A stretch of DNA of 30,987 bases from DATKMS01 sp041497995 (GTDB lineage: Bacteria; Desulfobacterota; Binatia; HRBIN30), in contig JBGQHM010000033.1 of assembly GCA_041497995.1 (NCBI GenBank), positions 1 through 30,987 on the forward strand. The letters run 5' to 3'. The stretch's first letter is position 1. Every line of letters starts with the position of its first letter. Made by a program: the position numbers and the translations under genes. The notes below the pieces were generated by a model. That model made no database searches and was not told the origin of the DNA. It was given only the letters and a program-made list of their open reading frames with translations. Positions 1 to 6,934 of the stretch are shown one piece after another.

Positions 1-50
1 AGCGCGAGCGGCTCGCCTACCTGATCCGCACCGGCGCGCTGTCAATCTAA
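1..50 (+). CDS. 3' end of an unidentified protein-coding gene
   Basis: Reading in the frame that starts at base 3, fifteen sense codons lead to a TAA stop at 48-50, giving a tail ending RERLAYLIRTGALSI. Nearly every third codon position is G or C, as in the genes around it, which supports real coding. The fragment is too short to name a family. It would be convergent with the minus-strand hydrolase gene at 185-1105. Confidence 0.5.
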   Translation, partial: RERLAYLIRTGALSI

Positions 51-135
51 GGCCTGCGGCCGGCGTCACTTCTATGGCCCGCTCCCCGTTGGGTCGCTCG
101 GGGCTGCCAAGTCCGACAGGTGCGTAGAAGTCGGC

Positions 136-178
136 AAAAAAAGGGGGGGACTGTCCTTAGAATAGAGGACCGTCCCCC
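136..178 (-). terminator. Rho-independent terminator of the YiiX-like gene
   Basis: Bases 145-157 and 166-178 form an inverted repeat (12 of 13 positions pair, 8-base loop), only 7 bases beyond the stop codon at 185. Read on the minus strand, the GC-rich stem is followed by G/C-to-T transition and seven T residues (the A-run at 136-142). This is the classic intrinsic terminator layout. It may also serve the plus-strand gene ending at 50, but the T-run is on the wrong side for that. Confidence 0.7.
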
Positions 179-184
179 TTCCCC

Positions 185-1105
185 TCAAGCGGCGGAGACC
201 TTGGGCCGGCTGGCAGTCGCGGCAGGGGTCGATGGACGCGGCGCCGGTTGACGCTCCTCCTCGGTTGCCCATTCGATGCGGCGATAGTCGAACTTGCCGG
301 CAGCGAGGTGGTTGAACTTGACGATTTCGAAGTACGGCGACAGATCAAAATCGCGCGGCGTGACGAGGGCCGGATCTTCCTTGCGGTACAGTGCGCGTAC
401 ACTGTGACCGTTGCGGCCGATCATATGGCCGAACCAGGTGTGCGGTGCGTCAACCGCGTCGAGCGTCACACGCGGTACGATCGGGTAGCCAACGTGCGCA
501 AAAGCGCGCGCGAGCATGGTCGTGCAGATGACCCGCCGCGTAGCCTCACCGCCGTAGGTCAGTGCAGCGCGCCGAAAGCGTCGCGGGATGAGACTGACGG
601 GGAAGAAGTAACGACCCAGCTCGAAGATATGGCGGACGTTGTAGCCGCGACCCAGCTGGCCGGTGACCTCTTCGAGGATGCGGTCCAAGTCCTGGCGCCG
701 CAGGCTTCGCGCGCGGCAGACACGCAGATTGTAGTTGATGTACTTCGCGACCGGGACGCACGAGACGCCGTTCTCGACCGTCGCCTCGAGCACCAGGTGC
801 CGGGCCTCGGCACCGTGCTCGGCCAGCAGAGCATCGGCGAGCTCTGGCTTGAAACGACGCAGCTCGTCGCCGATGTACAGTGCCGAGTGCGACCACGAGC
901 TCTGCGTCAGGTAGCGGATGACCTGGCTAACCCGCTGGTCGCCCTCGACCAAGATGACGTCGCCTGGACGGAGCTGCTCCTTCAGGTTCGCGAGGCTGTT
1001 TGGAATCCGTTGTTCGTACGACCGCAGCGGCTTGGTCAGATGTCGCCGCAACACCCCCACCACCCGCCGCCGCATTGAGGACCGCAATTGCGAGACGAGG
1101 GCCAT
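185..1105 (-). CDS. YiiX/YaeF-like permuted papain-fold (NlpC/P60 superfamily) hydrolase
   Basis: A 306-aa protein with the signature of circularly permuted NlpC/P60-type cysteine hydrolases. The segment RPGDVILVEG (47-56) is followed by a conserved block with WSHSALYIG, where His73 is the likely catalytic histidine. VLEATVENG (105-113) supplies a conserved Glu, and the nucleophile is probably Cys194 in VICTTML. In this family His precedes Cys, the reverse of normal NlpC/P60. Members cleave amide or ester bonds in lipids or peptides, but substrates are mostly unknown. No signal peptide is evident; the N-terminus is basic and the last 20 residues are Pro/Ala/Ser-rich. The ATG at 1105 has no good Shine-Dalgarno; an internal ATG at 1075 is an alternative. 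The gene stands alone, ending at a strong terminator. Confidence 0.75.
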   Translation of the reverse strand: MALVSQLRSSMRRRVVGVLRRHLTKPLRSYEQRIPNSLANLKEQLRPGDVILVEGDQRVSQVIRYLTQSSWSHSALYIGDELRRFKPELADALLAEHGAEARHLVLEATVENGVSCVPVAKYINYNLRVCRARSLRRQDLDRILEEVTGQLGRGYNVRHIFELGRYFFPVSLIPRRFRRAALTYGGEATRRVICTTMLARAFAHVGYPIVPRVTLDAVDAPHTWFGHMIGRNGHSVRALYRKEDPALVTPRDFDLSPYFEIVKFNHLAAGKFDYRRIEWATEEERQPAPRPSTPAATASRPKVSAA

Positions 1106-1255
1106 GCGGAAAAGCTAGCAAGCCCGTCGCTGTATGTGTAATGGAAAATGCGCGCTCCCGGCGGGAGCTCCGGCAAGGACCTGCGCTTGTCGCTCAGATC
1201 CTGTGCGGTTACCATAGCCCGGCGTGCGCACCGCTAGGTCAGGGCTTGGTGGCGT

Positions 1256-3238
1256 CTAGCCGCTCAGGCCAATTGAAGGCAGAGCATCGGCAGCAAGCCG
1301 CGTCATTTCTGCCAAGTAGGACTCGACGTCACGCTGGGTGACATGAGAACACAGGCGCCAAGTTCGGAACAGTTCGTCGAAGCGGCAACGCAGAACACTC
1401 TGAAGCTCAACTGGAAGGGCCCTTTCGTCCGAGGTGTTCACTGCACGATTGCGAGAAAAGTTCTGCGCCGCCGCGAGCAACCACTCAATTCGGTCAATCG
1501 TCCGGAATTGCTCCATTGCGGCAGCGTCTCCCGCGTGCTGCCAGACAAGCCAGAGTCGCGCCCAGGTGTGGGCGAGCGGCGTCGCGAGAGCCGACATGAA
1601 CTCGTATTCCGCGGTGCTGCGCATGAGCCGATGGAGGCACTCCCATACTAGCGCAAACAGGCATCGAGCCTGGTCGACGAGTTGAACTCTGGCCAACCAT
1701 TCTGTTGCCAGTGCTCCAACCGTCAACACGTGTGCGAGCTTCGGAATCGACGATGCGACGCGATCCAAGTCGAACAACCACCCCTCCGTCGGCGCACAGC
1801 ACGAGGTCAGAAGTCGATGGAAATCGAGCGCGGGCCCTTCCCCGGCGGCCAGGAGCCTAGCGAGCGTCCACGCAAGATTGAACTCGTCCTCCCGGAGATC
1901 CTGTGACCAAGTGCAATCGCCAGCCAGCAGCCAGTCTCGGTAACCATCGAGTACTTGGCGTCGAGCCTGGTTGCGTTGGTCTGTTGGGAACTGGTCCGCC
2001 GCTACGACCAACGTCGCAGCGCCAAGAAGTGCGGCGGGCACCTTCAGACCGTCGATGATGGCACTCACTAGGGCCGGCAAATCCGAGCAGCTATCAAGCA
2101 GCGCAGCAACGAGCGCGGCTCGAACGCGACCAACGATCTGGAGCGCGGCGCGCGGCTCCCGGGGCTGCCAGGTCCATTCGAACAGGTGTCGTAAAGCCAA
2201 GATGGCCACCGTACGTCCCGCGGCCGTCCCCACGAGCATGGCTGCCACGTGCCGAGCACGCTCCGGAAGCTCGGTGTCGCGCCATTGTGCGAGTTGCAAC
2301 TCGTACGCCGCCAGCTCGTTGGGATCGGCGGACCACGGCGAGGCCCACCGATCTCGGTCGCCTGCCCAGCACAGCTGGCTTTCGATCCTCCTCCAGCGGT
2401 CAAATGCGTACCGCAGGAGGAGCACCAAGAGCCAATCTTCACCGGAACTCGCTTTCGCGAGTCGGCTGGAGATTAGGTTCTCTATGACGTTCAGGTCAGC
2501 AACTTCACGCAATGCCGATGCAGAGAGCACCGGAAGCGGAAGCGCGGCGAGCCAAGCAACCAGGTGCTCCTCACCGGCGCGAAACAGCAGGCGGCTTCGG
2601 CCGCGGAGGCGTGCGATCAGGATGATATCTTCAGCACCGCGTGTCGTCTCTTCGACGTATGACCAAAGGTCGCTGCTCTGCGCCCGCAGGTCGGCAAGCC
2701 GATCTGCCCGATAACGAAGAGTCTCGTCACCCCGGGGACGATCGAAGCTTTCGAAGAGATCAAGCGCGTTGACTTGGGCGGGCAGCGCAGTCAGTTCGGT
2801 GAGATTGGAGCGAATGGCGTCTGGATCCAGGTTGTCACAGAAAGCATCCCAAGCTTGGCCGCTGTTGCTGAGCACCTCCAGAATCGCATCCCAACGCGCG
2901 GGTTGTTCCCCAACCCGCGCAGCGATACGGGTACCGAGCTGCTGGCTCAGCACCGCGTAGGCCTCTGGGTTGGCAGGTGTTGGTGCGGCATGGCTAACGA
3001 GGGACAGACCGAGGACGTTCCAGCTGGCAACAAGAGATTCGTCAAACTCCACAGGCGGAGAAGGAACCGGCACTACGTGCCCTTCTGCGTGTGCCAGAAA
3101 AAAATCCGCCAGCGGGTCGACAAGAGCAACCCACGCTTCCGCATCGTGTAGCTGCCGGACTTGATTCTCCCGAGCTTGCCGAGCGAGGTGATACGCGACG
3201 GAAGAGGGATCAAGAGTTAGGCGTGGATCAGCTTGCAT
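1256..3238 (-). CDS. Large alpha-helical protein of unknown function, third gene of the PLD-like cassette
   Basis: I do not recognise this 660-aa protein. It is rich in Leu, Ala, Arg and Trp with almost no low-complexity sequence, and amphipathic helices are predictable by eye throughout, as in helical-solenoid scaffolds. No Walker motif, nuclease signature, signal peptide or convincing transmembrane segment is visible. A modest cluster of Cys residues (a CC pair in the segment LLTSCCAPTEGW) is not a clear metal site. The gene starts 9 bases after the stop of the 196-aa PLD-like gene, with no own Shine-Dalgarno, so translation is probably coupled. It is the last gene of a three-gene unit (525 aa, 196 aa, 660 aa). 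It could be the sensor or adaptor for the two upstream PLD-like proteins; this is inference from gene order only. Confidence 0.7.
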   Translation of the reverse strand: MQADPRLTLDPSSVAYHLARQARENQVRQLHDAEAWVALVDPLADFFLAHAEGHVVPVPSPPVEFDESLVASWNVLGLSLVSHAAPTPANPEAYAVLSQQLGTRIAARVGEQPARWDAILEVLSNSGQAWDAFCDNLDPDAIRSNLTELTALPAQVNALDLFESFDRPRGDETLRYRADRLADLRAQSSDLWSYVEETTRGAEDIILIARLRGRSRLLFRAGEEHLVAWLAALPLPVLSASALREVADLNVIENLISSRLAKASSGEDWLLVLLLRYAFDRWRRIESQLCWAGDRDRWASPWSADPNELAAYELQLAQWRDTELPERARHVAAMLVGTAAGRTVAILALRHLFEWTWQPREPRAALQIVGRVRAALVAALLDSCSDLPALVSAIIDGLKVPAALLGAATLVVAADQFPTDQRNQARRQVLDGYRDWLLAGDCTWSQDLREDEFNLAWTLARLLAAGEGPALDFHRLLTSCCAPTEGWLFDLDRVASSIPKLAHVLTVGALATEWLARVQLVDQARCLFALVWECLHRLMRSTAEYEFMSALATPLAHTWARLWLVWQHAGDAAAMEQFRTIDRIEWLLAAAQNFSRNRAVNTSDERALPVELQSVLRCRFDELFRTWRLCSHVTQRDVESYLAEMTRLAADALPSIGLSG

Positions 3239-3247
3239 CGTAGCGCG

Positions 3248-3838
3248 TCAGACCGGTCTCGCCTTGTTCCAACAGTCAAGAAACCGGTTCCTCAATAGCG
3301 CGCGTCCGTTGTGATCATCGATACGGACCACGGCCGTGCAGTATTCACGCTGAAAGTGCGACGTGAGGGAAGTACCGACGATGAATACGTCCCCATCGAC
3401 GAACAGGTAGCGATCGTGAAAGAATAGGTCAGCCGCAGCATAGTCGAAGCAACGTACATCGATCGTCACGCGATTGCAGAGTCGTTGAAGCTCGGTCTTG
3501 AAGAGAATCAGCTCTACCGGTGGCATGCCGTTCTTCAAGCCCTTCGCTGTCAACATCCGTAGCGAGACCCCTTCTTGGATCGCTGCGAAGAGGCCTGCGT
3601 CGGCCCGGTTCGGCTGTTTACGACACGGGTCCCAGCACCATACCGAACTTTTCGCCTGCGAGACTAAGAAGGAGTAAATGCCGGGTGGAGCGTTGGGAGC
3701 GAGGGCCATATCGTAGTACCAGACCGAATCGGAGGCGTGGCAGTTGCAGTGTTCGCACACGCCGGGTAAACCGATTCGCGACTGTGGCGGCTCCGGCAGC
3801 GTCACATCAACGTTCGACCCGCTACTCGGCTCCGTCAT
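3248..3838 (-). CDS. Small phospholipase D-like protein with Cys-rich N-terminus
   Basis: A protein of 196 aa from the ATG at 3838; GTG 3844 and ATG 3841 are alternatives. The 3838 start is preferred because GAGG lies six bases upstream. The C-terminal half has a PLD-superfamily half-site: His141-x-Arg143-x4-Asp148 in FFHDRYLFVDG, then VGTSL in place of the usual GSxN. Lys of the HKD motif is replaced by Arg. An upstream SSVWCWDPC stretch looks like the beta-strand/Asp turn that opens PLD domains. Residues 28-34 hold CEHCNCH, a possible zinc site. Only one motif is present, so an active site would need a dimer, with itself or with the 525-aa partner. The start overlaps the end of that partner by 17 bases, implying coupled translation. 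Confidence 0.75.
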   Translation of the reverse strand: MTEPSSGSNVDVTLPEPPQSRIGLPGVCEHCNCHASDSVWYYDMALAPNAPPGIYSFLVSQAKSSVWCWDPCRKQPNRADAGLFAAIQEGVSLRMLTAKGLKNGMPPVELILFKTELQRLCNRVTIDVRCFDYAAADLFFHDRYLFVDGDVFIVGTSLTSHFQREYCTAVVRIDDHNGRALLRNRFLDCWNKARPV

Positions 3839-5399
3839 CATCACCCTCTGGGTTCGCGACCCAATCCTCCAGCGCCACCGTGCGCCGGTTGTCGTTCCAC
3901 CACCCTTCGAGCTCCGCTGCTATTCGCTCGGGGTCTGGAACTCGAAAGAGGGTTGTCGCCCGCAATCCGATCGCGTTCAGTGAGCTGCCCGGAAGGTAGG
4001 CATAGCGGTCCACTACGAGGAATCGATCGTGGATCGGGCTCTTCTTCCCCTTCAGTACACGACATTCCAGAATGAGGGACGGATCTTGGGTGGCAAGACC
4101 CTGAATTTGCTTCAGGAGCTGTTCCCCACGCGACATCGTCTGGTCGGGTCGTTTCTTCAGAAAATAGTTAGACCCGAGCATTCGTATGCGGAGACGCCGC
4201 GTCTGGACGAACGGGACATACTCGATCACGTCCGCCGCAGAGAGGTAGGTGTCACAGAGGAGACATCTCTCCCTTGCGCCGCTCAGGATCTCCCGGATGA
4301 TACCCCTTGCCTTCTGCCGCGAGTCGGCTCCGCCGGGGAAGTAGAAGAACTGCCTGCTCTTCTCGAGGTCATCTAGCGCACGCCTTTCTTGAGCCGACCG
4401 GAGTCGGGACAGCAGGTCGGACGATGCCTCCGAACCAACGCTGCTGATTTGCCAGTCGTGCGTGGGAATGACATGGTGCCCCGACGCGACACTCAGTACC
4501 CGCGTCTCCGCGACCACGGCCATGTTGATTTGCACTCCGTGCAGGAACGGAGCACAGCCATCCTCGACGCACTCACCATGCTTGCTCATGAGACTGCATT
4601 GAAACCGCTCTGGCGAATTCGGAAGCGCTACGACCATGCGAGCCGAAGTGACAGGAACGGAGAAATCAAAGCCGATTCCGGCCAGGCGATGGTCAACCAA
4701 GTGCAACGTGCAGCCGGCGATCGATGCTCCGGTTCTTTCGAAGAACTCAACAAGCAGATGGCGCTTCTCCTTGGAGAGTGCAGGGCTCATTGAACGGATG
4801 ATCGGGTTCGAAAAGCACAGATGAATCGCGCCCAAGTGTTCCGGAAACTTCGCAAAGTCGACGCCGATCACCTCGCGCGCGAATGCGCTCAACTTGTTCC
4901 TCTCCTGTTGCGATAGGTCGACTGCGTCAGCAGAGGAGAACTTGGAAACAACACGAAGGGATGAATGGCGATACGGGAGCATCTGCTCGTAGAGTCCACA
5001 CGCGTTGTCCCCACTGCCAAGCAGCAGCGGCACCTCATTCGGCGGCTCGTCGGTGAGCGAGCCGAATGAGCGAAGCAATACTCCATGATTCTCGAGTACC
5101 CGGCAGTTTCCGGCGCCTCGGAAGAACTCCAGCGCTTTGAGGGGGTCACCAACGAACCAACGACTGGCGTACGCCTTCCGGTCGCTACTGACCTTCCGTT
5201 CAAGAAGTTCTCTGGGCACAACAGGCGCCGCACCGGTAGCGACGATCGGAGCCGACATCGGCTGGTCCGCTGGACAAAGTTCGGCGACGGCAAAAGCGAT
5301 CTTGCGCTCGTCTGACGGGCGATCGTGAATCCAGACGGCGGTCACCTCCGCCCGGGCGTAGTCGCCTGCAATCTCGACGAGTGATCTCATTCCGCGCAC
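3822..5399 (-). CDS. VPA1262-like protein with C-terminal phospholipase D-like domain
   Basis: A 525-aa protein. The C-terminal ~190 residues form a PLD-like domain. It begins near QFFYFPGGADSRQKARGIIRE and contains a CLLCDTYLSAADV strand/turn. It ends in His457-x-Arg459-x4-Asp464 followed by GSSLN (471-475), so the HKD lysine is Arg. The N-terminal ~330 residues have no motif I can name. The overall pattern (unknown N-terminal region, single HDRFLVVD...GSSLN motif, then ATTLFRVPDPE) resembles from memory the uncharacterised family called VPA1262 in NCBI annotation; this needs a profile search. Start is GTG at 5399, eight bases after AAGGAG (5408-5413); ATG at 5390 has no such site. It is the first gene of the three-gene cassette, 95 bases downstream of vapC. 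By eye, third-position G/C bias looks weaker than in the housekeeping genes. Confidence 0.75.
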   Translation of the reverse strand: MRGMRSLVEIAGDYARAEVTAVWIHDRPSDERKIAFAVAELCPADQPMSAPIVATGAAPVVPRELLERKVSSDRKAYASRWFVGDPLKALEFFRGAGNCRVLENHGVLLRSFGSLTDEPPNEVPLLLGSGDNACGLYEQMLPYRHSSLRVVSKFSSADAVDLSQQERNKLSAFAREVIGVDFAKFPEHLGAIHLCFSNPIIRSMSPALSKEKRHLLVEFFERTGASIAGCTLHLVDHRLAGIGFDFSVPVTSARMVVALPNSPERFQCSLMSKHGECVEDGCAPFLHGVQINMAVVAETRVLSVASGHHVIPTHDWQISSVGSEASSDLLSRLRSAQERRALDDLEKSRQFFYFPGGADSRQKARGIIREILSGARERCLLCDTYLSAADVIEYVPFVQTRRLRIRMLGSNYFLKKRPDQTMSRGEQLLKQIQGLATQDPSLILECRVLKGKKSPIHDRFLVVDRYAYLPGSSLNAIGLRATTLFRVPDPERIAAELEGWWNDNRRTVALEDWVANPEGDDDGAE

Positions 5400-5407
5400 C
5401 AGGGGGT

Positions 5408-5434
5408 CTCCTTCTCTCCGCCAAAGAGAGGGAG
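5408..5434 (-). promoter_or_regulatory. Hairpin covering the ribosome-binding site of the cassette's first gene
   Basis: Bases 5408-5411 pair with 5431-5434 and 5414-5418 pair with 5426-5430, with a two-base bulge and a seven-base loop. The Shine-Dalgarno AAGGAG (complement of 5408-5413) for the GTG start at 5399 lies inside this stem. Folding would hide the ribosome-binding site. A nine-pair bulged stem is only moderately stable, so regulation is a possibility rather than a prediction. Confidence 0.4.
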
Positions 5435-5494
5435 CGAAGCAAACCAGGGCTCACATCTGGTCATTCGATTCTCGGCTCTCGACTCTCCCGGCCA

Positions 5495-5923
5495 TCAACC
5501 CAGCGGATTGTGCCACCGCAACCCGGGGAAGCGGGCGAAGTCGCTGTCGTTGGAATGCAGCTCGCACTGATGCTCGATCGCCAACGCCGCAAGATGTGTG
5601 TCGGTCGTCAAGTTGCCAGCGACACCTGTGGCGGTGAACAGGTCTTCCACAATCGACAAGTGGCGTCCTCCGGGTTCGAGGACCTGCACGTGCGGGCGCG
5701 CGAGCCAGCCCTGTACACGCCCGAGTGCTTCCAGGGGAGGCAACGGATCGCGAAACACCGCAGGATGCGAGGCTAGGCGGATGAAACCGAACGAGACCGC
5801 CCACGGAATGGCGACGGCGCGCTCACTGGTTAGCAGTTCCTCCCACCAAGCACGGGCCGCCACATGGTAGGGCAGCGCTTCATTGTGTGCATAGAGGAGC
5901 AAGTTGATGTCGGGCAGAATCAT
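5495..5923 (-). CDS. vapC: VapC-family PIN-domain ribonuclease toxin
   Basis: A 142-aa PIN-domain protein, full length for VapC toxins, which are Mg-dependent endoribonucleases cutting specific tRNA or rRNA sites. The N-terminal MILPDINLLLYAHN supplies the first catalytic Asp5. The C-terminal half has TTDTHLAALA (Asp108) and SNDSDF (Asp126/Asp128), the usual acidic quartet members. The mid-protein Glu seen in many VapCs is not obvious in the segment WAVSFGFIRLASHP, although this arrangement is familiar from a VapC subfamily. Its ATG overlaps the antitoxin stop codon as ATGA (5920-5923), so the two are translated together. The toxin is likely repressed by the VapB-VapC complex binding upstream of vapB. 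Confidence 0.85.
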   Translation of the reverse strand: MILPDINLLLYAHNEALPYHVAARAWWEELLTSERAVAIPWAVSFGFIRLASHPAVFRDPLPPLEALGRVQGWLARPHVQVLEPGGRHLSIVEDLFTATGVAGNLTTDTHLAALAIEHQCELHSNDSDFARFPGLRWHNPLG

Positions 5924-6177
5924 CGCGCGGGACCGACACGCTGCGTCTCGAGCTCATCTGCGAGCTGATTGAGCTTGAGTGGATCGACTCCGGGACGCAG
6001 TGGACTCCGAAAGGTGCGGACCCGGAAGCGCTTCGGTACTCGCCGCCCTGCATCCTGAGTCGTCAGCCCGCGGCGGAGAATGGAGTTCACCGCATCCTTG
6101 AACGACAGTCGCCTCCGGCGGGCGAACTCCTTCAACTTCGCTGCGAGGTCGTCTTCCAGTGTCAGAGTCGTACGCAT
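5920..6177 (-). CDS. vapB: VapB-type antitoxin
   Basis: An 85-aa protein starting MRTTLTLEDDLAAKLKEFA, the typical ribbon-helix-helix DNA-binding N-terminus of VapB/CopG-like antitoxins. The following RRRRLSFKDAVNSILRRGL completes the fold. The C-terminal ~40 residues, after GRRVPKRFRVRTF, are the expected toxin-wrapping tail. I take the ATG at 6177 because the ribbon-helix-helix starts exactly there and any longer reading adds unrelated Arg-rich residues. No good Shine-Dalgarno precedes it, suggesting leaderless or weak initiation. It overlaps vapC by four bases. Confidence 0.85.
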   Translation of the reverse strand: MRTTLTLEDDLAAKLKEFARRRRLSFKDAVNSILRRGLTTQDAGRRVPKRFRVRTFRSPLRPGVDPLKLNQLADELETQRVGPAR

Positions 6178-6182
6178 GCAGG

Positions 6183-6192
6183 CATCATGATG
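6183..6192. promoter_or_regulatory. Perfect 10-bp palindrome upstream of vapB, possible autoregulatory operator
   Basis: CATCATGATG is its own reverse complement and lies five bases upstream of the vapB start codon. Ribbon-helix-helix antitoxins usually repress their own operon by binding short palindromes at this position. No promoter boxes could be assigned with confidence. Confidence 0.4.
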
Positions 6193-6277
6193 TGCGCAGA
6201 TCGAGCCGTCAAGATGCGGACTTCTGATCACCGCTCGGCCGCCGAGCACACGGCGGAAGGGCATTCTTCTATCGAGG

Positions 6278-6907
6278 TCAGCCGCGGGTCCGCGGCTCGT
6301 GCCACAGTTGCCAGCCGTCGATGGCCGCCGCGATGAGCGCGCCGAGACATGCAAGACCCATATCCTTCTGCGCATCCCACGCGTCGCCTTGGGTACCGAG
6401 ATAGGCGGTTCCCGCGGCCGGATCGGCGACGCGCGCGACGAGCCACTCGACGATCTCGTAGGCGACGCTCCACCAGGCCACCGAGGCGAAGCTGAGGTAG
6501 AAGAGCCTCCACGCGGCGAGCGAGCGCGGCCGTCGCAAGGTGAGCTCGCGCGCCGGCCGCAGCATGAGCAGGCCGAAGAGAAAGTGCACCAGCCGATCGT
6601 AGTGGTTGCGCCCCAGGCCCAAGGCGTCTCTCGCCCAGTTGCCTATCGGGACTTCGGAGTAGGTGTAATGGCTGCCGACGGTGTGCAGGACGAGGAAGAT
6701 CGCCGCCTGGATGTAGGCCTGGTCCGAGAAACGGAAGCGCCGATAGGTCAGGACAGCCGCTGGCACGGCTACAAAGGTCAGCAGGTTCTCCAGCAGCCAG
6801 TCTTGACGGAAGCGCGGCCGGATGGCGAGGGCGACCCAGATCACCAAGAAGACGGCGAGACAGAGAAGAGGAACCGTGTCTCGGCCGCGTCGACGCCCCG
6901 CGCTCAC
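6278..6907 (-). CDS. DUF2238 (YjdF-like) integral membrane protein
   Basis: A 209-aa hydrophobic protein with about five transmembrane segments. The first is PLLCLAVFLVIWVALAI near residues 13-29; others lie around LLTFVAVPAAVLTY, YIQAAIFLVLHTVG, LVHFLFGLLML and near the C-terminus. The conserved blocks GSHYTYSEVPIG, GRNHYDRLVHFLFGL, YEIVEWLVA and GTQGDAWDAQKDM are those of the DUF2238/YjdF family, whose function is unknown. The start is GTG at 6907, supported by GGAGG four bases upstream. It ends 100 bases before vapB on the same strand and lies 27 bases after the acyl-CoA dehydrogenase stop, so it may be co-transcribed with that gene. Confidence 0.85.
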   Translation of the reverse strand: MSAGRRRGRDTVPLLCLAVFLVIWVALAIRPRFRQDWLLENLLTFVAVPAAVLTYRRFRFSDQAYIQAAIFLVLHTVGSHYTYSEVPIGNWARDALGLGRNHYDRLVHFLFGLLMLRPARELTLRRPRSLAAWRLFYLSFASVAWWSVAYEIVEWLVARVADPAAGTAYLGTQGDAWDAQKDMGLACLGALIAAAIDGWQLWHEPRTRG

Positions 6908-6934
6908 CCGCCCTCCTTGGGTCCGCGGATTCGA

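Noticed and set aside
248..1078. Long plus-strand open frame opposite the YiiX-like gene
   Set aside because: It is a GC-rich antisense shadow: composition is unnatural and the minus-strand protein has clear family motifs.
1154..1168. GCTCCC/GGGAGC hairpin after the three-gene cassette as terminator
   Set aside because: The stem is only six pairs and the following bases on the minus strand lack a proper T-run.
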